Source: Polysphondylium violaceum (taxonomy: Eukaryota; Evosea; Eumycetozoa; Dictyosteliales; Dictyosteliaceae). From it: DNA of 64,000 nt. Below are positions 49,018-60,109 of the stretch, one piece after another. Position numbers and translations under genes: made by a program. The stretch spans positions 1-64,000 of the forward strand of contig AJWJ01000009.1 of NCBI GenBank assembly GCA_000277445.1, written 5' to 3'. Under the pieces are notes generated by a model, which was not told where the DNA came from, did no database searches, and saw only the letters and a list, made by a program, of their open reading frames with translations. The first letter of the stretch is position 1. Every line of letters starts with the position of its first letter.

Positions 49018-50322
49018 TTAAATTAAAAGAGAAAAGAGGATAAAAAATATGGTGAGAGAATATGAAATGGTGAGTAAAAATGATGAACTTGGCTCGGGTG
49101 TTTCCTCTGGTTTAATAGTACCGGTGGAGCTGGTAGATGATGATGAAGTTGAAGTGGTGTTTGTATTTGAACTAGTGGTTGGACTTGGTGTTTCTTTAGA
49201 ATTGGAGTTGGAGTTGGAATTATTAGTTGACTCAGAGTTTGATTGAGAATTCGATTCAGATTTGGAATTTGATTCAGAGTTTGATTCAGATTTTGAATTT
49301 GAATTTGAATTTGAATTACTATTTTCAGATTGAGAACTACCTGTACCACCAGATTGACTGCTACTGCTACTAATAGAACTACCGCCAGTAGTACTATCTG
49401 AAAAACTAGAGTCTGTGGGATATTCACCAATTGATTCTAAAACCATGAAACTAATTTCTTGATCATTAAAGCCATTATAAGTTTGTTTATATGTGGCCTG
49501 ATCAGTGAGAGAAAATTGTGCATATGAAGTAGTGGAACGACCAACTATTGCATCATCATCAGACATAACGATCTGATATTGGCTTCCGTCTACACCGGTA
49601 TAGGAGTCTATCGCGATCTTGGTTTTGAAATCCAATCTATTTGAGGCATCAGAAATAGAACATGTACCAATAAAATGAGATAAAAGATATAGAGTTGTGT
49701 CATAGTATGTGATCATTGTTGAGGTGAAATTATAAGAGATGATTGTGGCATTTAATTGGTATTCGCAGGTTGAACCAAACTCTTTTAAGCTGGTGGTATA
49801 AGAGTATGTAGTGTTTTGGTCAACAACGCTTTTAGCTACAGTCCATGAGGATTGGTTAAATTTGACTTGTGTGACTATGCCTTCATTAGAGTCATATTCT
49901 GTCAAAGTATCTATGGTGATATTATATTTTCCTCTACGGAAATCAAAGAAAGGGACAGTTTTGTTGACAGAGATCTTTGAATGGGATGGATGGAATTGGC
50001 AACCTGAGCCCATGTATGGAACAAAACAAAGACACATTGATGGTGGCATACACATACCAGCTGGTTGGACACATGTAGATGCACAATTTGTTACTGTGGT
50101 AGTTGGCATTGTGGAGGGTAATGTCATGGTCATGGGCAAGGTCATTGTGGTGGGAAATGCACTCATTGTGGACATTCCGCCTAAAATAGTTTTAGTTATT
50201 TATTTAAAATTGTGAATTAGAGATTTATGAATAAGTGTGAGAATCTAGATTCAAAATTTACTTTGTGAGTTAACCAACTTCAAAATGAAGGCTAAAATTA
50301 AAAAATAATACAACGATTTCAT
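49018..50322 (-). CDS. Secreted/GPI-type Ser/Asn-rich surface protein
   Basis: Two exons, 50322-50262 and 50180-49018 (81-bp intron, phase 1), give about 407 aa. The short first exon supplies a signal peptide, MKSLYYFLILAFILKLVNSQ, which would be missed if the later Met at 50175 were used. Next comes a Thr/Pro/Met-rich stretch, an EGF-like half (CASTCVQPAGMCMPPSMC, CxF), a beta-rich ectodomain with many N-glycosylation sites, and a long Ser/Asn/Glu stalk of SESNS-type repeats. A C-terminal hydrophobic tail (FLLTISYSLTIFFILFSLLI) ends the protein with no cytosolic residues, as in GPI-anchored proteins. The likely role is a cell-surface or matrix protein; the family is not identified. Confidence 0.8.
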
Positions 50323-50974
50323 TCTTAATTTAAAAAATATTATTATTACTATTATTATTATTCTATTTAAAACTATCAATAGAAATTAAAAAATAAAGAA
50401 AGAAGAGTGTTTGCATGATGTTTTTAGATTTCCTCGGAGAGAAAAAAATGATAAAAGAAAAAAAAAAAAAGTTTTAAAATAGATTTTTTTTTTATTCAAC
50501 GAATGGTATTTTAAGCAATTACATGTGATCGAATTGGAGATCATGAAAAAAAAAGAAATCATGATTGTGATAAAAAATAATTTTACATTGTTTATAAGTT
50601 TCAAGTAACAGAGTAATAGGTCTGTCCCTTGATAGAATAACTGATACATTCAGTGCGTCCATCGCACCGACTTTAGTGTAAATATTTATATCTTAATACA
50701 TGGCTCCAAAGCCCCATGCATGGATTTATCGATGAATATTGTAGTATATAGTTATTCCTCTTCTATTTGTACAACTTTAAAGAGAGAATACAAAACAAAC
50801 TCACCCATCAAAAAAAAAGAATTATGATAAAAATAATTTGGGTTCTGCAAAAAATAAATATTATTTTTTTAAAAATTTTTTTTTTTCACAAAAATCTATC
50901 CACACCTTGAGGACACAGAAATTGTTTTGTGTCGATATTTCAATAAACAAACAAATAAGAATTAATATACAATC
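50323..50974. other. Divergent spacer with candidate structured RNA
   Basis: This spacer lies between the divergent surface-protein and myosin light chain genes. AT repeats and A/T runs fill 50323-50590. A less AT-rich block at 50601-50717 contains consecutive hairpins (listed separately). The remainder to 50974 is T-rich leader DNA. No open reading frame of note. Confidence 0.45.
50601..50717. ncRNA. Candidate structured non-coding RNA
   Basis: Successive stems lie close together. TCAAG (50601-50605) pairs with CTTGA (50628-50632), enclosing ACAGA/TCTGT (50608-50612/50621-50625). GTGCG (50653-50657) pairs perfectly with CGCAC (50663-50667) around a 5-base loop. ATGGCT (50700-50705) faces AGCCCCAT (50710-50717). 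The block is visibly richer in G and C than the spacer around it, a common hallmark of RNA genes in AT-rich genomes. Strand is not determined and no known RNA family (tRNA, U1-U6, SRP, C/D snoRNA) was recognised. Confidence 0.35.
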
Positions 50975-51346
50975 ATGGTAATTATCATCATCCATTCATA
51001 TGATTTCTAATTAATGATGCTCATGGACTAACACACAAAATGAAAACAATAGGCCGATGAAAAATCACAATTAATTGAAGCTTTTTATAATTTTGATGGA
51101 GATTATGATGGTTTTGTTAGTATTGAAGAATTTAGAGGTATTCTCAGAGATGGTTTACCAATGAGTGAAGCTGAAGTAAATATTTAATCATAAATAGTAA
51201 TTAGTAATCATCACTTCGTTGTGTATATTAATTATAATACTATATTTTAGATGAAAGAATTTTTTGAAACTGCTGATCCAAATAATACAGGTTTTATTGA
51301 TTATAAAGCTTTTGCTGGCATGTTGTATTCAGTCGATGAATCTTAA
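50975..51346 (+). CDS. mlcB: Single-lobe myosin-I light chain (MlcB type)
   Basis: Exons 50975-50977, 51053-51175 and 51251-51346 give exactly 73 aa. The first coding exon is only the ATG; splicing joins it to GCC, making MADEKSQLIEAFYNFDGD. Two EF-hands are present: FDGDYDGFVSIEEF (a full set of Ca-coordinating positions) and ADPNNTGFIDYKAF. Dictyostelium class-I myosins use one-lobe light chains of this size (MlcB, 73 aa, for Myo1B; MlcC, 74 aa, for Myo1C), half the length of calmodulin. The length matches MlcB, but MlcC is a real alternative. It would bind an IQ motif and tune actin-based membrane movement. Confidence 0.8.
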
Positions 51347-52185
51347 ATTCTGCAACAGCTTAATTTATTTATTTTAGGGAAAAAGAAAAAAGAGTGTGAT
51401 GGAATTATAATTTGGAAAAGAGAGAATGGATGGGGTAAATTATACAAATGCTATGATTTTTGTCACCGTATTCGTAATCATTGTTGAAATAGGTAAAACT
51501 TTAATTCCCCCTTCCCTTCTCGTCCGCCCGATCTCATTCTTTTTTTTTATTTTTCCCAAAAAAATGTACTTTAGTGTGAGGTTGATGTAAATAAACAACT
51601 TTTTTTATTTTTATAGTATTTGTAGTTGATTAGCAGTGGTTAGTCAAAAGAGTAGTAGTTTTCTCATCAGTTGTTTATCATTTCCCATCGATGTTATCTT
51701 TGCCAAAACACACAACAAAAACTAACATCACTGAAGAATAAGTTGTGATCAAAACACTTACTGGTGGTGAGATTTTTTTTGGGCAGAGATTTTTTTTTAT
51801 TAAAAAATTTTGATTTTTTTAAATTTTTTAAATATTTTTTTCGCACAAAAACAATTACATAGCCCTCCCTCACCACACACAACCACCCATTTTCTGTAAA
51901 CAATTCTTTTTGTTTTTATTTTTTTCTTTTCTTTAAAAAGGGGGTATTGATCATTGGTATTAGTACTCTCTCAACAATACACCAACAGCAAGCAAAGCAT
52001 TATAATAATAATATAAAAGATCTTTTCGGCATTATAGTATTTGTATAATTGTTCCTAGATTGCCTAGTTTGTGTGTGTGTTGTTTTTGTATGTGCGTGCC
52101 CCATTCCTGATAAATATCTTTTTTTTTCTTTTCCAGTAACCGCATCACATCACACACCACCATAAATATATATATACACTAAACC
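51347..52185. other. Spacer and leader of RalGAP beta
   Basis: The spacer includes a possible two-exon microprotein (51426-51633, listed separately). The rest is AT-rich with T runs (51539-51556, 51772-51841, 51901-51934), a GT-rich patch at 52069-52088 and a T-run ending TTTTCCAG at 52137 that looks like a 3' splice site, so the RalGAP beta leader may itself be spliced. Confidence 0.4.
51426..51633 (+). CDS. Possible 27-aa membrane microprotein
   Basis: Exon 51426-51492, a 124-bp intron with a canonical GTAAAA donor and a T-rich TTTTTATAG acceptor, and exon 51617-51633 join in frame (phase 1). The product is 27 aa: a short polar start (MDGVNYTNAM), one hydrophobic helix (IFVTVFVIIVEIVFVV) and a terminal Asp. 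It could be a small single-pass membrane subunit, comparable in size to Ost4-type proteins, but no family is recognised. The alternative is that it is untranslated 3' DNA of the light chain gene or a chance frame. Confidence 0.3.
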
Positions 52186-55100
52186 ATGTTTATTGATTGG
52201 GCAGCATCACTGAATCTAATAGATCCTGAAAAGAGTATATTTCCTTATCAACACAGCAGATTTAAATTAATAATAAAATGCCCCCGCCAACCCCACCACT
52301 AACAACCATGTAATTACCTAATCAGACACAGGCATACTTAAAGATTTCCCGTTGGGAGTCAAAAAGATTCTAGTGCAGCAAATTGTAACATATCTATTGG
52401 ACAACCCCAATGGCAATTCCTATATATTGTCCACCAGAGATCACGTGTTGTGGGTCATGGAGATCATCGAGCAGGGCTTTTTGTTGCCCATCGAGGATCA
52501 TGTAATTATATCACAGTGCATCGATTTGTACAAGAAATGGCTGTTTGATGCCAAACACAGACCCCTGCCCATCCACGAGGACCAAGATGAGTTCTTTTTA
52601 AAAAAGATTCTGCAACACATGACATTGGTCTTCCAGACGAGATCCTATCCGCAAAATGGTGTGGCTTTGTCGCTGATCGATAGTCTCAGTAGAGAGGTTG
52701 CCAATAGTAGTAGTAATAGTAGTAGTAATAGTAATAGTAATAATAACAGTAATAATTTATCAACACCAACCAAGGAAAGAGACAGCATCAGTTCGAGTGC
52801 CAGCGGAGGTTCTTTTAATAATAGTATTAGTAGTGCACAAATCAATAGCAGTGGTCCTGTGAGTAACGGTAAAGAGCAACAGCAACAGCAACAATCACTT
52901 CCTGCATCACAATCGATAAGCAGTGGATTAAATAACCCAAATATCACAAACTTGATCAATAGCAGTGGTCCTGTGAGTAACGGATCTACCGGTAGCGGAG
53001 GTGGCAGTGGTAGTTCGTTAAATATATCTGCTGCGTCATCCACACCAATCATAACAACAACAAACACTGCAGTCCCATCGTCACAGGGCTCAACCAACAC
53101 TATATTCAATATACTGTATCCACCACAAGTCATTCCTTTGAATACACTGGTCGAGTACCATACTATATTGTGTCACAAGGTGTTGCAGCTGTACTTGGAC
53201 ATTGGACGAGCACAGTCCAAAAACTTTTCATGCGAAACGTTTGAGCTGTGGATCACATTGATGTTGGCCACTACCGACTCTATCCTCTGTGGAAACACAT
53301 CCACCGACGAGTTGTTGGCAAAGAACTTGTGTCCATTGTTGTTAAAGTGTCTCTTTGAGATTTGGTTGCACTCCAAGACACGCAACGCCAATCTGTGGAA
53401 CTCGTTATCCAAGTATGCCAATGGCTGGTTCCACCACATGCCCATGGTGAACCACTGGAACATTCTTTGCATGGCCTTTACTACCCCGTTGGTGTCCAAC
53501 ATCTACACCAACGACAACCAGTCCAAAGACACGGCCACCGTGCGACTCGAGGACATTATATTTGAGTTTGAAAAGGACTATCTCTACTATTGCTGGCACC
53601 GCATACTCAACCTCATCTCCAACCCCAACACCATCAAGAACCCCAATATCTTTGCCGCCGCCATTGGCGGTGTGTTCCAGTTGGTCTCGATCTTTTTGTC
53701 TGTCACTGCCGACGGTAACTCCATCTTGCACATCTTTGGCAGCTGGCTCTTTGAGACCGTCAAGTCGATCAAGCCCGGCTTTGACGAGGGTATTTCGTTG
53801 GCCACAGAGATCCTCTCGCACATCTTCCTGTCTTGCTCAAGCAAAATCAACTTTTTGCCCATCTATCTCAGCTGCTTCTACACCAGCATTGCCGAGGCCC
53901 TCTGGTGCGATGGCAAGATCTTAGTGTCGACCGTGATCCACACCCAAAATATATTTAGTAGCGAGCTTCCAGGATCGCGTATCCTCATCCCCTCCTATCT
54001 CAGGGCGCTCAATAAGATCCTCACTGTCGCCCCCGCCGGCGCCCAGTCAGAGTATCTCAGAAAGTCGGGCATCAAGATCCTCGGCTCCATCCTCTCGCTC
54101 CCCAACCGTTTTGAAAAGGTCACCTTTTTCAACTTTTTCCCCGGCCGTCCCATCGATCCCTACCCAATGCTCCCCAACGACGTCATCACCAAGGGCAACG
54201 AGCTGTTTGTCCCACCCAGCGAGATCAACACCTTTGACGACGTCAAACACCACATTGCACACTTGATCCTCTCGGCCTTGAACACCGAGGTCTCGCCAAA
54301 CAATCTTCAAATCCTTATTTGGTACATCTTGTTTTACCAGCTCGAGTTTGAGCACCAAAACGTGTCCAACCTCCCCGACGGCAAAAACTCTACCACCGCC
54401 TTTATTCAAGCCTCGATCAACATCTTGTTGAAAAAGTCGGCATCGTTTTCCAACCAATGGCCTCACGAAGTCATTTGCTGCTCATTCCAGCTTCTCGCCG
54501 ACCTCACTCAATTCTACCAACAGATTCCAAACTTTTCGGAAATTGCTACCCTCGTCGTGAGAAAGCTTTGCAAATTTATCACATTCAAGTGCAAGGACCA
54601 AAACATGTCGCAAGAGACTGAAGATGTCATCTGCTTGGCAGTGTCTGTCATCTCGGATTGGGTCATCGTCAGTCCATGGGTGTTTGAGGGCAACTATCTC
54701 TCTGACACTAGTACCCTATATATGGTGTTTAACGCCCTCTCTGTCGCCCTTGGTGCTAAGAACCCCAACGAAGAGACTTCGTCCAACACATCCATGTCCA
54801 GCAGCCAACAAAGCGGTGGCAGCAGCAGTGGCAGCGGTTCAACCAACAATGTTGCACCCTCACCAGCCAAGAAGCCACAAGACGCCAAAGCAATCCCCAC
54901 TCCAGCCCCACCTGCTAAATTTGGCCAAAACCTTCCACCCAAGGTCAAAGAGATTGCTCAGTGTTCATTAAAGACCATTTTGAATCGTATCTGCTATTTC
55001 CCCAATCCCCATCACGCCTGTCCCACCAACACCTCTTCCAAACTCATTGAATTTGACATTCTCAAACAAATCAAAGAAAACGCCTCCAAGTACTTGTCCA

Positions 55101-56923
55101 TCGACAACTATCCCTCTGAACAAGGCCTCAGATTCTACTCGATCGATGACCAGACCATCATCTCTATCATTGATCAACCATTTTCCAACAACTTTAACAG
55201 TGGGGCCGCCAATGACGCCAAAGTGGATCCCAATTCAAACAACTTTGTCACCATTATCATTCGTGACATGTCTGGTAAATCTATTGTAAATACTCAATTG
55301 GCCTATCTTCCATTTAAACCCAAAGAGTTGGCCGATGATTCCAAATCATCCTCTGTTCCATCAGCTGCCGACGAAGCTGCTGACGAAGAGATTGCCGACT
55401 CTAATAACAATGGAAACACTCGTGCCAACAATATCATTTCAGCAAGAAAGAATACCATTGTGACCAACGAAATTGCTCCCTTTGTCTCGTCATTCAACGA
55501 AAACACAGAAGAGTTTGAAGATCTATCCATGTACATCAACAAACATTTGGATGAAAACTTTACAAAACTCGTAAACAATCAAATGACCATTGAACAAGAC
55601 AAATTGAAATCATTGGAATTCTCGCTCAATGTAAAGATCACCATCAATCCTCCTTGGGTAAAGAGTAGTTACACTGGAGAGTGTAAATTGCAACAGGCTC
55701 GTATCCTTTTATCGCACTTGGGTTTCCTCAACTACGAAAACAAAAACAAATTGATTCCACTTGAAAACTCTACACAATTCTTCCAATCTCTCCACATGTT
55801 GGACCAAGTGGCAGAAAGAGCTCAGGCCAAGATCCCCATTCTCTATGTCAAGAAAGGCGATGTTAGCGAAGACGACTACTTTAACAATCTCACTGTCAAC
55901 ACATGTTCTGATTACCAAGACTTTATCAATATGTTGGGTTGGTTTGTTCCCGTAGCCAGCCACACTGGCTTCCTTGGAGACATTGACAAAAAGACCTTTA
56001 CTCACGGCCACTACACACCTTACTTTTCCACCCACAACAAAGAGATGGTGTTTTATGTCACCACTTTGATGCCCAATCAAGAGAATTCGACTGCCCAAGA
56101 ACACAAAAAGAGACTGGTCAACAAATCCAATGCCTGCGTCGTTTGGTACGAGGGTAAGATTGAAACCTATGAAAAGACCCTCTTGGACTCGATTCCCAAC
56201 AATATTCAAATCGTTATCACCCCACTCAACAATCTATTGTTCCGTGTAAAGACATTAAGAAAGGTCACCAGTTCCAAAGTACGTACTGGTCCAATTTGTG
56301 AGGAGGTCATTGTTAGTAAGCATGTTTTGGCCAGTGTCGTGAAATTGACCATAGTCAATTCTAATCAATCTGGTCTACTCGGCATTGATGCTCGTCTCCA
56401 ACACCAATTCCTCCAAAGAAAGAAACTCATTTCCGACATTTCCGAGAGCTTCAAAAACGACATGGCTGTCAATAAATTCTTTAGTTATCATTTTGAGCCC
56501 TTGGAGCAAGGACAGTTGTATGAAAAGGTCGAGTTGCCCGGAACAGCAGAGAACAAGACTGGCTTTAGATTTGTTAAATCTAGTTCTGTTCAGCACCGTA
56601 ATCGTCCATGTTCAGTACAAGTTGGCAGTGCACCCATTCTATCTCACCTCCCTCCTCCTCCAGCCTCGCCCTCTGTTACAGGCAACAGCGGCTGGGGAGA
56701 AGGCAAAAAGGTTGAGCCATCAGCACTCAGAACATCCTCTTCAAAATTGGATTCATTTTTAAATCTTGGCAGTGGTAAAGAAAAAGAAAGCAACAAGGAA
56801 AAAGAAAAAGAAGGCAGTGGTAAAGAATACAGCGCAAGCAATACTGGCACTCTCCCAAGACCAAGTTTCCTCTCTCGAAGACCTGCAATGACTCTCTCTA
56901 ACGAAGAGGACAGTAGAAAATAA
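52186..56923 (+). CDS. Ral GTPase-activating protein subunit beta (RalGAP beta)
   Basis: Exons 52186-52234 and 52332-56923 (intron phase 1) give about 1546 aa. The short first exon encodes MFIDWAASLNLIDPEK, similar to the start of human RALGAPB, and splices to SILKDFPLGVKKILVQQ. Conserved blocks include ILHIFGSWLFETV, a helical solenoid, LRFYSIDDQTIISIIDQP, RILLSHLGFLNYE and the C-terminal Rap/RalGAP-fold region (about 1135-1372) with INMLGWFVPVASHTGFLG. In animals the beta subunit is non-catalytic and stabilises the alpha subunit; together they switch off Ral/Rap-type GTPases downstream of Akt. Ser/Asn/Gln insertions (about 120-240) are low complexity and include a 29-bp direct repeat. Codon choice in 53400-54700 is strikingly C-rich at third positions. 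Confidence 0.9.
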
Positions 56924-56951
56924 ATATATAATAATGTAATACTCTTTTATT

Positions 56952-58346
56952 TTAAAATTTAATACTTGGATTAAAAAGATGATTGGGATCGTACTTGTTT
57001 TTCAATTGTTTTAGTTTATCAGATGATTGCTTTTCATTGAAAATCTTGTGAATATGGGTTTCATAAGATGTGTTGGCATACTCGCACAATGCTTGATGTT
57101 TGAGAGAATTTAAATATTTGTCTGTCCATTTGATAATCTCGTCTCTTTTGGAATCATCAAGAATCTTTGAAGAAAAGAATAAATGGTATGGTGAGTCACG
57201 GGCTGGGAAACAAGATGAGGTTCTGTAGCTATCATTTTGAACTTGTCCACCCATTTCAGTGAGAATGATTACAGGACTTTGAGTAGGATGTGTTTTAATG
57301 GCACTAACTAAAACATCAACGAGTTCTTGGTTGATGGTTGATTTTAAAAATGGACCAACTTCATAGTATTTACCATTGGTGATAAAACTATCAAAGGTCT
57401 TTTGGAATGTTGCATAGGGGACAAGAGCCATTGGTTGGAACGGAATCGGTGAGCCAATGGATAACAAATGCTCACAATGTTGTTTGGCTTCCTCTGTAAT
57501 CGTTTCAGAGTGGTAAATGGCAAACACTGTGAGTCCAGTCATGGAAAGATTAATTGAATAGGATTGGAGATCAGAGTAGACATTGTGGAGTCTGCCCAAT
57601 TCCAACAAAGGCTCTGCTATTTTATCTATTGGATAAGCATAGGTTGCAACAACAATGTTTTTCAATGGTTGCAATTCAACTTTGAATGAAGATACAATGC
57701 CAAAATAAAAGCCAGCACCTCTCAACCCCCACAAGAGATCAGTGTTTTCTTTAGAGTTAACAACTATAATACTACCATCACTGGCTATCACCCTATATTC
57801 GATTACACGATCACAAGAAAGACCAAGGGATCTAGATAAATGACCCAGGCCTCCACCCAAAATCAATCCTGTTGCACCTACACAACTGATATGACCCAAT
57901 GGGAATACAAGACCATATTTTGATGTTTCATTCTCTACATCACCTGCTAAACAACCTGGTTCAATAATGGCTGTTTTATTTACCTCATCAACTACAACTT
58001 TTTTCATTAATGAAAAATCAAATACTATACCATTTTCAATTGCCTACAGGTAATTCCTCTTTCTTGTTAATGATAAATAAAAATAAAGAGTAATAGTTGT
58101 GCTTAGACTTACAGATTTAGGATCATGACCTCCACAAACAGCTGTGAATGTAATTTTGTTCAAGTTGCACCATTTAACAGTTTCAGCGATATCATGCTCA
58201 TTTGTTGGTTGAACGACAAACCAAGGTTGATTGGGGGTATCCAAATCGAATCTCTTTGTTAAAAAGAGATTATATTCCTCACTTCCCTTTTTAAATATTT
58301 CACCATTGATTAAAGGTTTTAAAGATAATTCAAGATCTTTATCCAT
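56952..58346 (-). CDS. FAD-linked oxidase, berberine-bridge type
   Basis: Exons 58346-58113 and 58043-56952 (70-bp intron, phase 0) give about 441 aa. The FAD-binding PCMH domain shows VVQPTNEHDIAETVKWC, AVCGGHDPKS (the GGH histidine is the expected covalent FAD attachment), AIIEPGCLAGDVE, GATGLILGGGLGHLSRSLGLS and LLWGLRGAG. The C-terminus carries the BBE motif region (KYDPNHLFNPSIKF). Such enzymes oxidise sugars, alcohols or secondary metabolites with O2. No signal peptide is seen. The gene ends only 28 bp from the RalGAP beta stop on the opposite strand. Substrate unknown. Confidence 0.88.
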
Positions 58347-58546
58347 GATGAATTAAACTAATTAAAGATATATTTTAAAATTTTAAAAAGTCAATTTAAC
58401 CGGTTTTGGGAAAAAAAAAATCAAAAAACCCTCCCCCAAACAAATCAGGAAGTTCTAATCCAATTTGATTTAAATCTTTTACTTTTTACAATGAAAAAAA
58501 AATTAAATTTCATCAGATTTTTTTAAATTATTTACATTTTCATCAA

Positions 58547-60109
58547 ATGTCGAATAACAATAGTGATAGAGTGGTGATAATAGAATCAAATGTGTTGATA
58601 AAGAAAATCTTGAACCATTATCTCAGGATACTAGATCGATTTAGACTGTCGAACATTAGTTTGAATCAGAGTTTAAATGAATTCTATCCATCCATCATTC
58701 CTCTGCAACTGGTGTGCAAGAGGTGGTGTAGGGATATAGTGCCGCTACTCAACTATCAGTTTATCAATGTCGAAAGAACAGAGACGATAAACTATATAAA
58801 GCTGCTCGAACAGGGCTACAGAGTGCCCTTTAATCACTTTAACATCACCACAGATAAATTCTTTCAAAAAAAGATCATTACACTCTTCATCAGAAATCTC
58901 TATGGTGTGGATATAACCGATAGCATCAAAACCGATAAACAAGTGTCTTTGTTGATTAAAGTCGTGCCTGTTTTATTCCAAAAACAGAGACTGTTTGTCA
59001 TGTTGAACGAGGACATCGATGGTCTTATTCAACTATTTGATTCATTTAATTTTCAAACAGAGTTTGGTATTCTCTGTAAAGACGGCGATCAAGTTGTAAA
59101 CGACATCGATAGACTTAATGATAAAATCAATCATTACAAATGCACAGGATTATCAATACAACATTTAAAATCATCAGCTCCAACACCAGCAAATTCAACT
59201 CTAACAACACCACCAACAATAGGAATAAACAGTGACTATTTAACAATGTTAGACATTTCACATAGTGATGAAAAATCATTGACTAGCGCCATTCAACAAT
59301 GTAAAAACCTAGAAAAACTTCAAGTCTCAACAGAGTATGATATCTTTTCAATAGACTCACTAATCAACCATCCCTCCATCACAAACATAGTGGCAGAGAA
59401 TATCCGATTCTGTCTAGATACATTTTCACATTATCTATCAAAAAACAAACATTTAAAGCAATTGGAAGTCCGTACAATGACAAACTATACCAACACCATA
59501 TATGAAATTGAAAACACAACACTTGAGCAAGTATCTCTACAAATGGATGTAAAAAAGAACATATTTAGTGATGTTTTAAGACTATGGAAATCCCCATCCG
59601 CTATAAAGAGTTTATCAGTGAATGGGAAAATTCAAACTGATGCACTAAGAAATCATCAATCTCTGGAAGTACTGGAACTCAATACCGTCGAGGTAACCAA
59701 GAAGATAACAGTGCCATTTCTATTTTCTTTTCTTTTACATTTAAAATCACTTTCAATAGGCGCACCAAATTTCATAGATCAACTGTCTCATCTTCATCCT
59801 TGGCTAGTTCCAATCATGTTGAAACAACTGCCATCCAAACTACACACACTATGTCTGTCATATGATCTACCAAAACTAGACCACACCAATTTCTCTTCAA
59901 TATCAACAACGATCACCAATCTTTCCATTGCGATTGACAAGAAAACCACTCATCAATCCAGCGAAATTCTTTTATTTATTCAAAAATTCCCCAATCTTGT
60001 TAACTTTAGTTTACGTTGTAAGATTCGTTTTGATATACCTTTACAAACTCTCCTACAAACTGCTTTTTCTTTGGGCTTTAATTCATTTTCAATTCAACAA
60101 ATATATTAA
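58547..60109 (+). CDS. Dictyostelid F-box/LRR-like protein
   Basis: A single exon of 520 aa. Near the N-terminus, FYPSIIPLQLVCKRWCRDIVPLL resembles (in part) an F-box helix pair, as in dictyostelid substrate-adaptor proteins. The remainder is an irregular leucine-rich repeat array (NLEKLQVSTE, HLKQLEVRT, SLEVLELNTVEV, HLKSLSIGAP, KLHTLCLSYDLP). F-box/LRR proteins recruit targets to SCF ubiquitin ligases, but the F-box here is weak, so the assignment is tentative. No membrane segment or signal peptide is present. Confidence 0.65.
   Translation: MSNNNSDRVVIIESNVLIKKILNHYLRILDRFRLSNISLNQSLNEFYPSIIPLQLVCKRWCRDIVPLLNYQFINVERTETINYIKLLEQGYRVPFNHFNITTDKFFQKKIITLFIRNLYGVDITDSIKTDKQVSLLIKVVPVLFQKQRLFVMLNEDIDGLIQLFDSFNFQTEFGILCKDGDQVVNDIDRLNDKINHYKCTGLSIQHLKSSAPTPANSTLTTPPTIGINSDYLTMLDISHSDEKSLTSAIQQCKNLEKLQVSTEYDIFSIDSLINHPSITNIVAENIRFCLDTFSHYLSKNKHLKQLEVRTMTNYTNTIYEIENTTLEQVSLQMDVKKNIFSDVLRLWKSPSAIKSLSVNGKIQTDALRNHQSLEVLELNTVEVTKKITVPFLFSFLLHLKSLSIGAPNFIDQLSHLHPWLVPIMLKQLPSKLHTLCLSYDLPKLDHTNFSSISTTITNLSIAIDKKTTHQSSEILLFIQKFPNLVNFSLRCKIRFDIPLQTLLQTAFSLGFNSFSIQQIY

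Noticed and set aside
50386-50649. Minus-strand Phe-rich frame
   Set aside because: A reading of A/T runs in a spacer; it overlaps the candidate structured RNA and has no family features.
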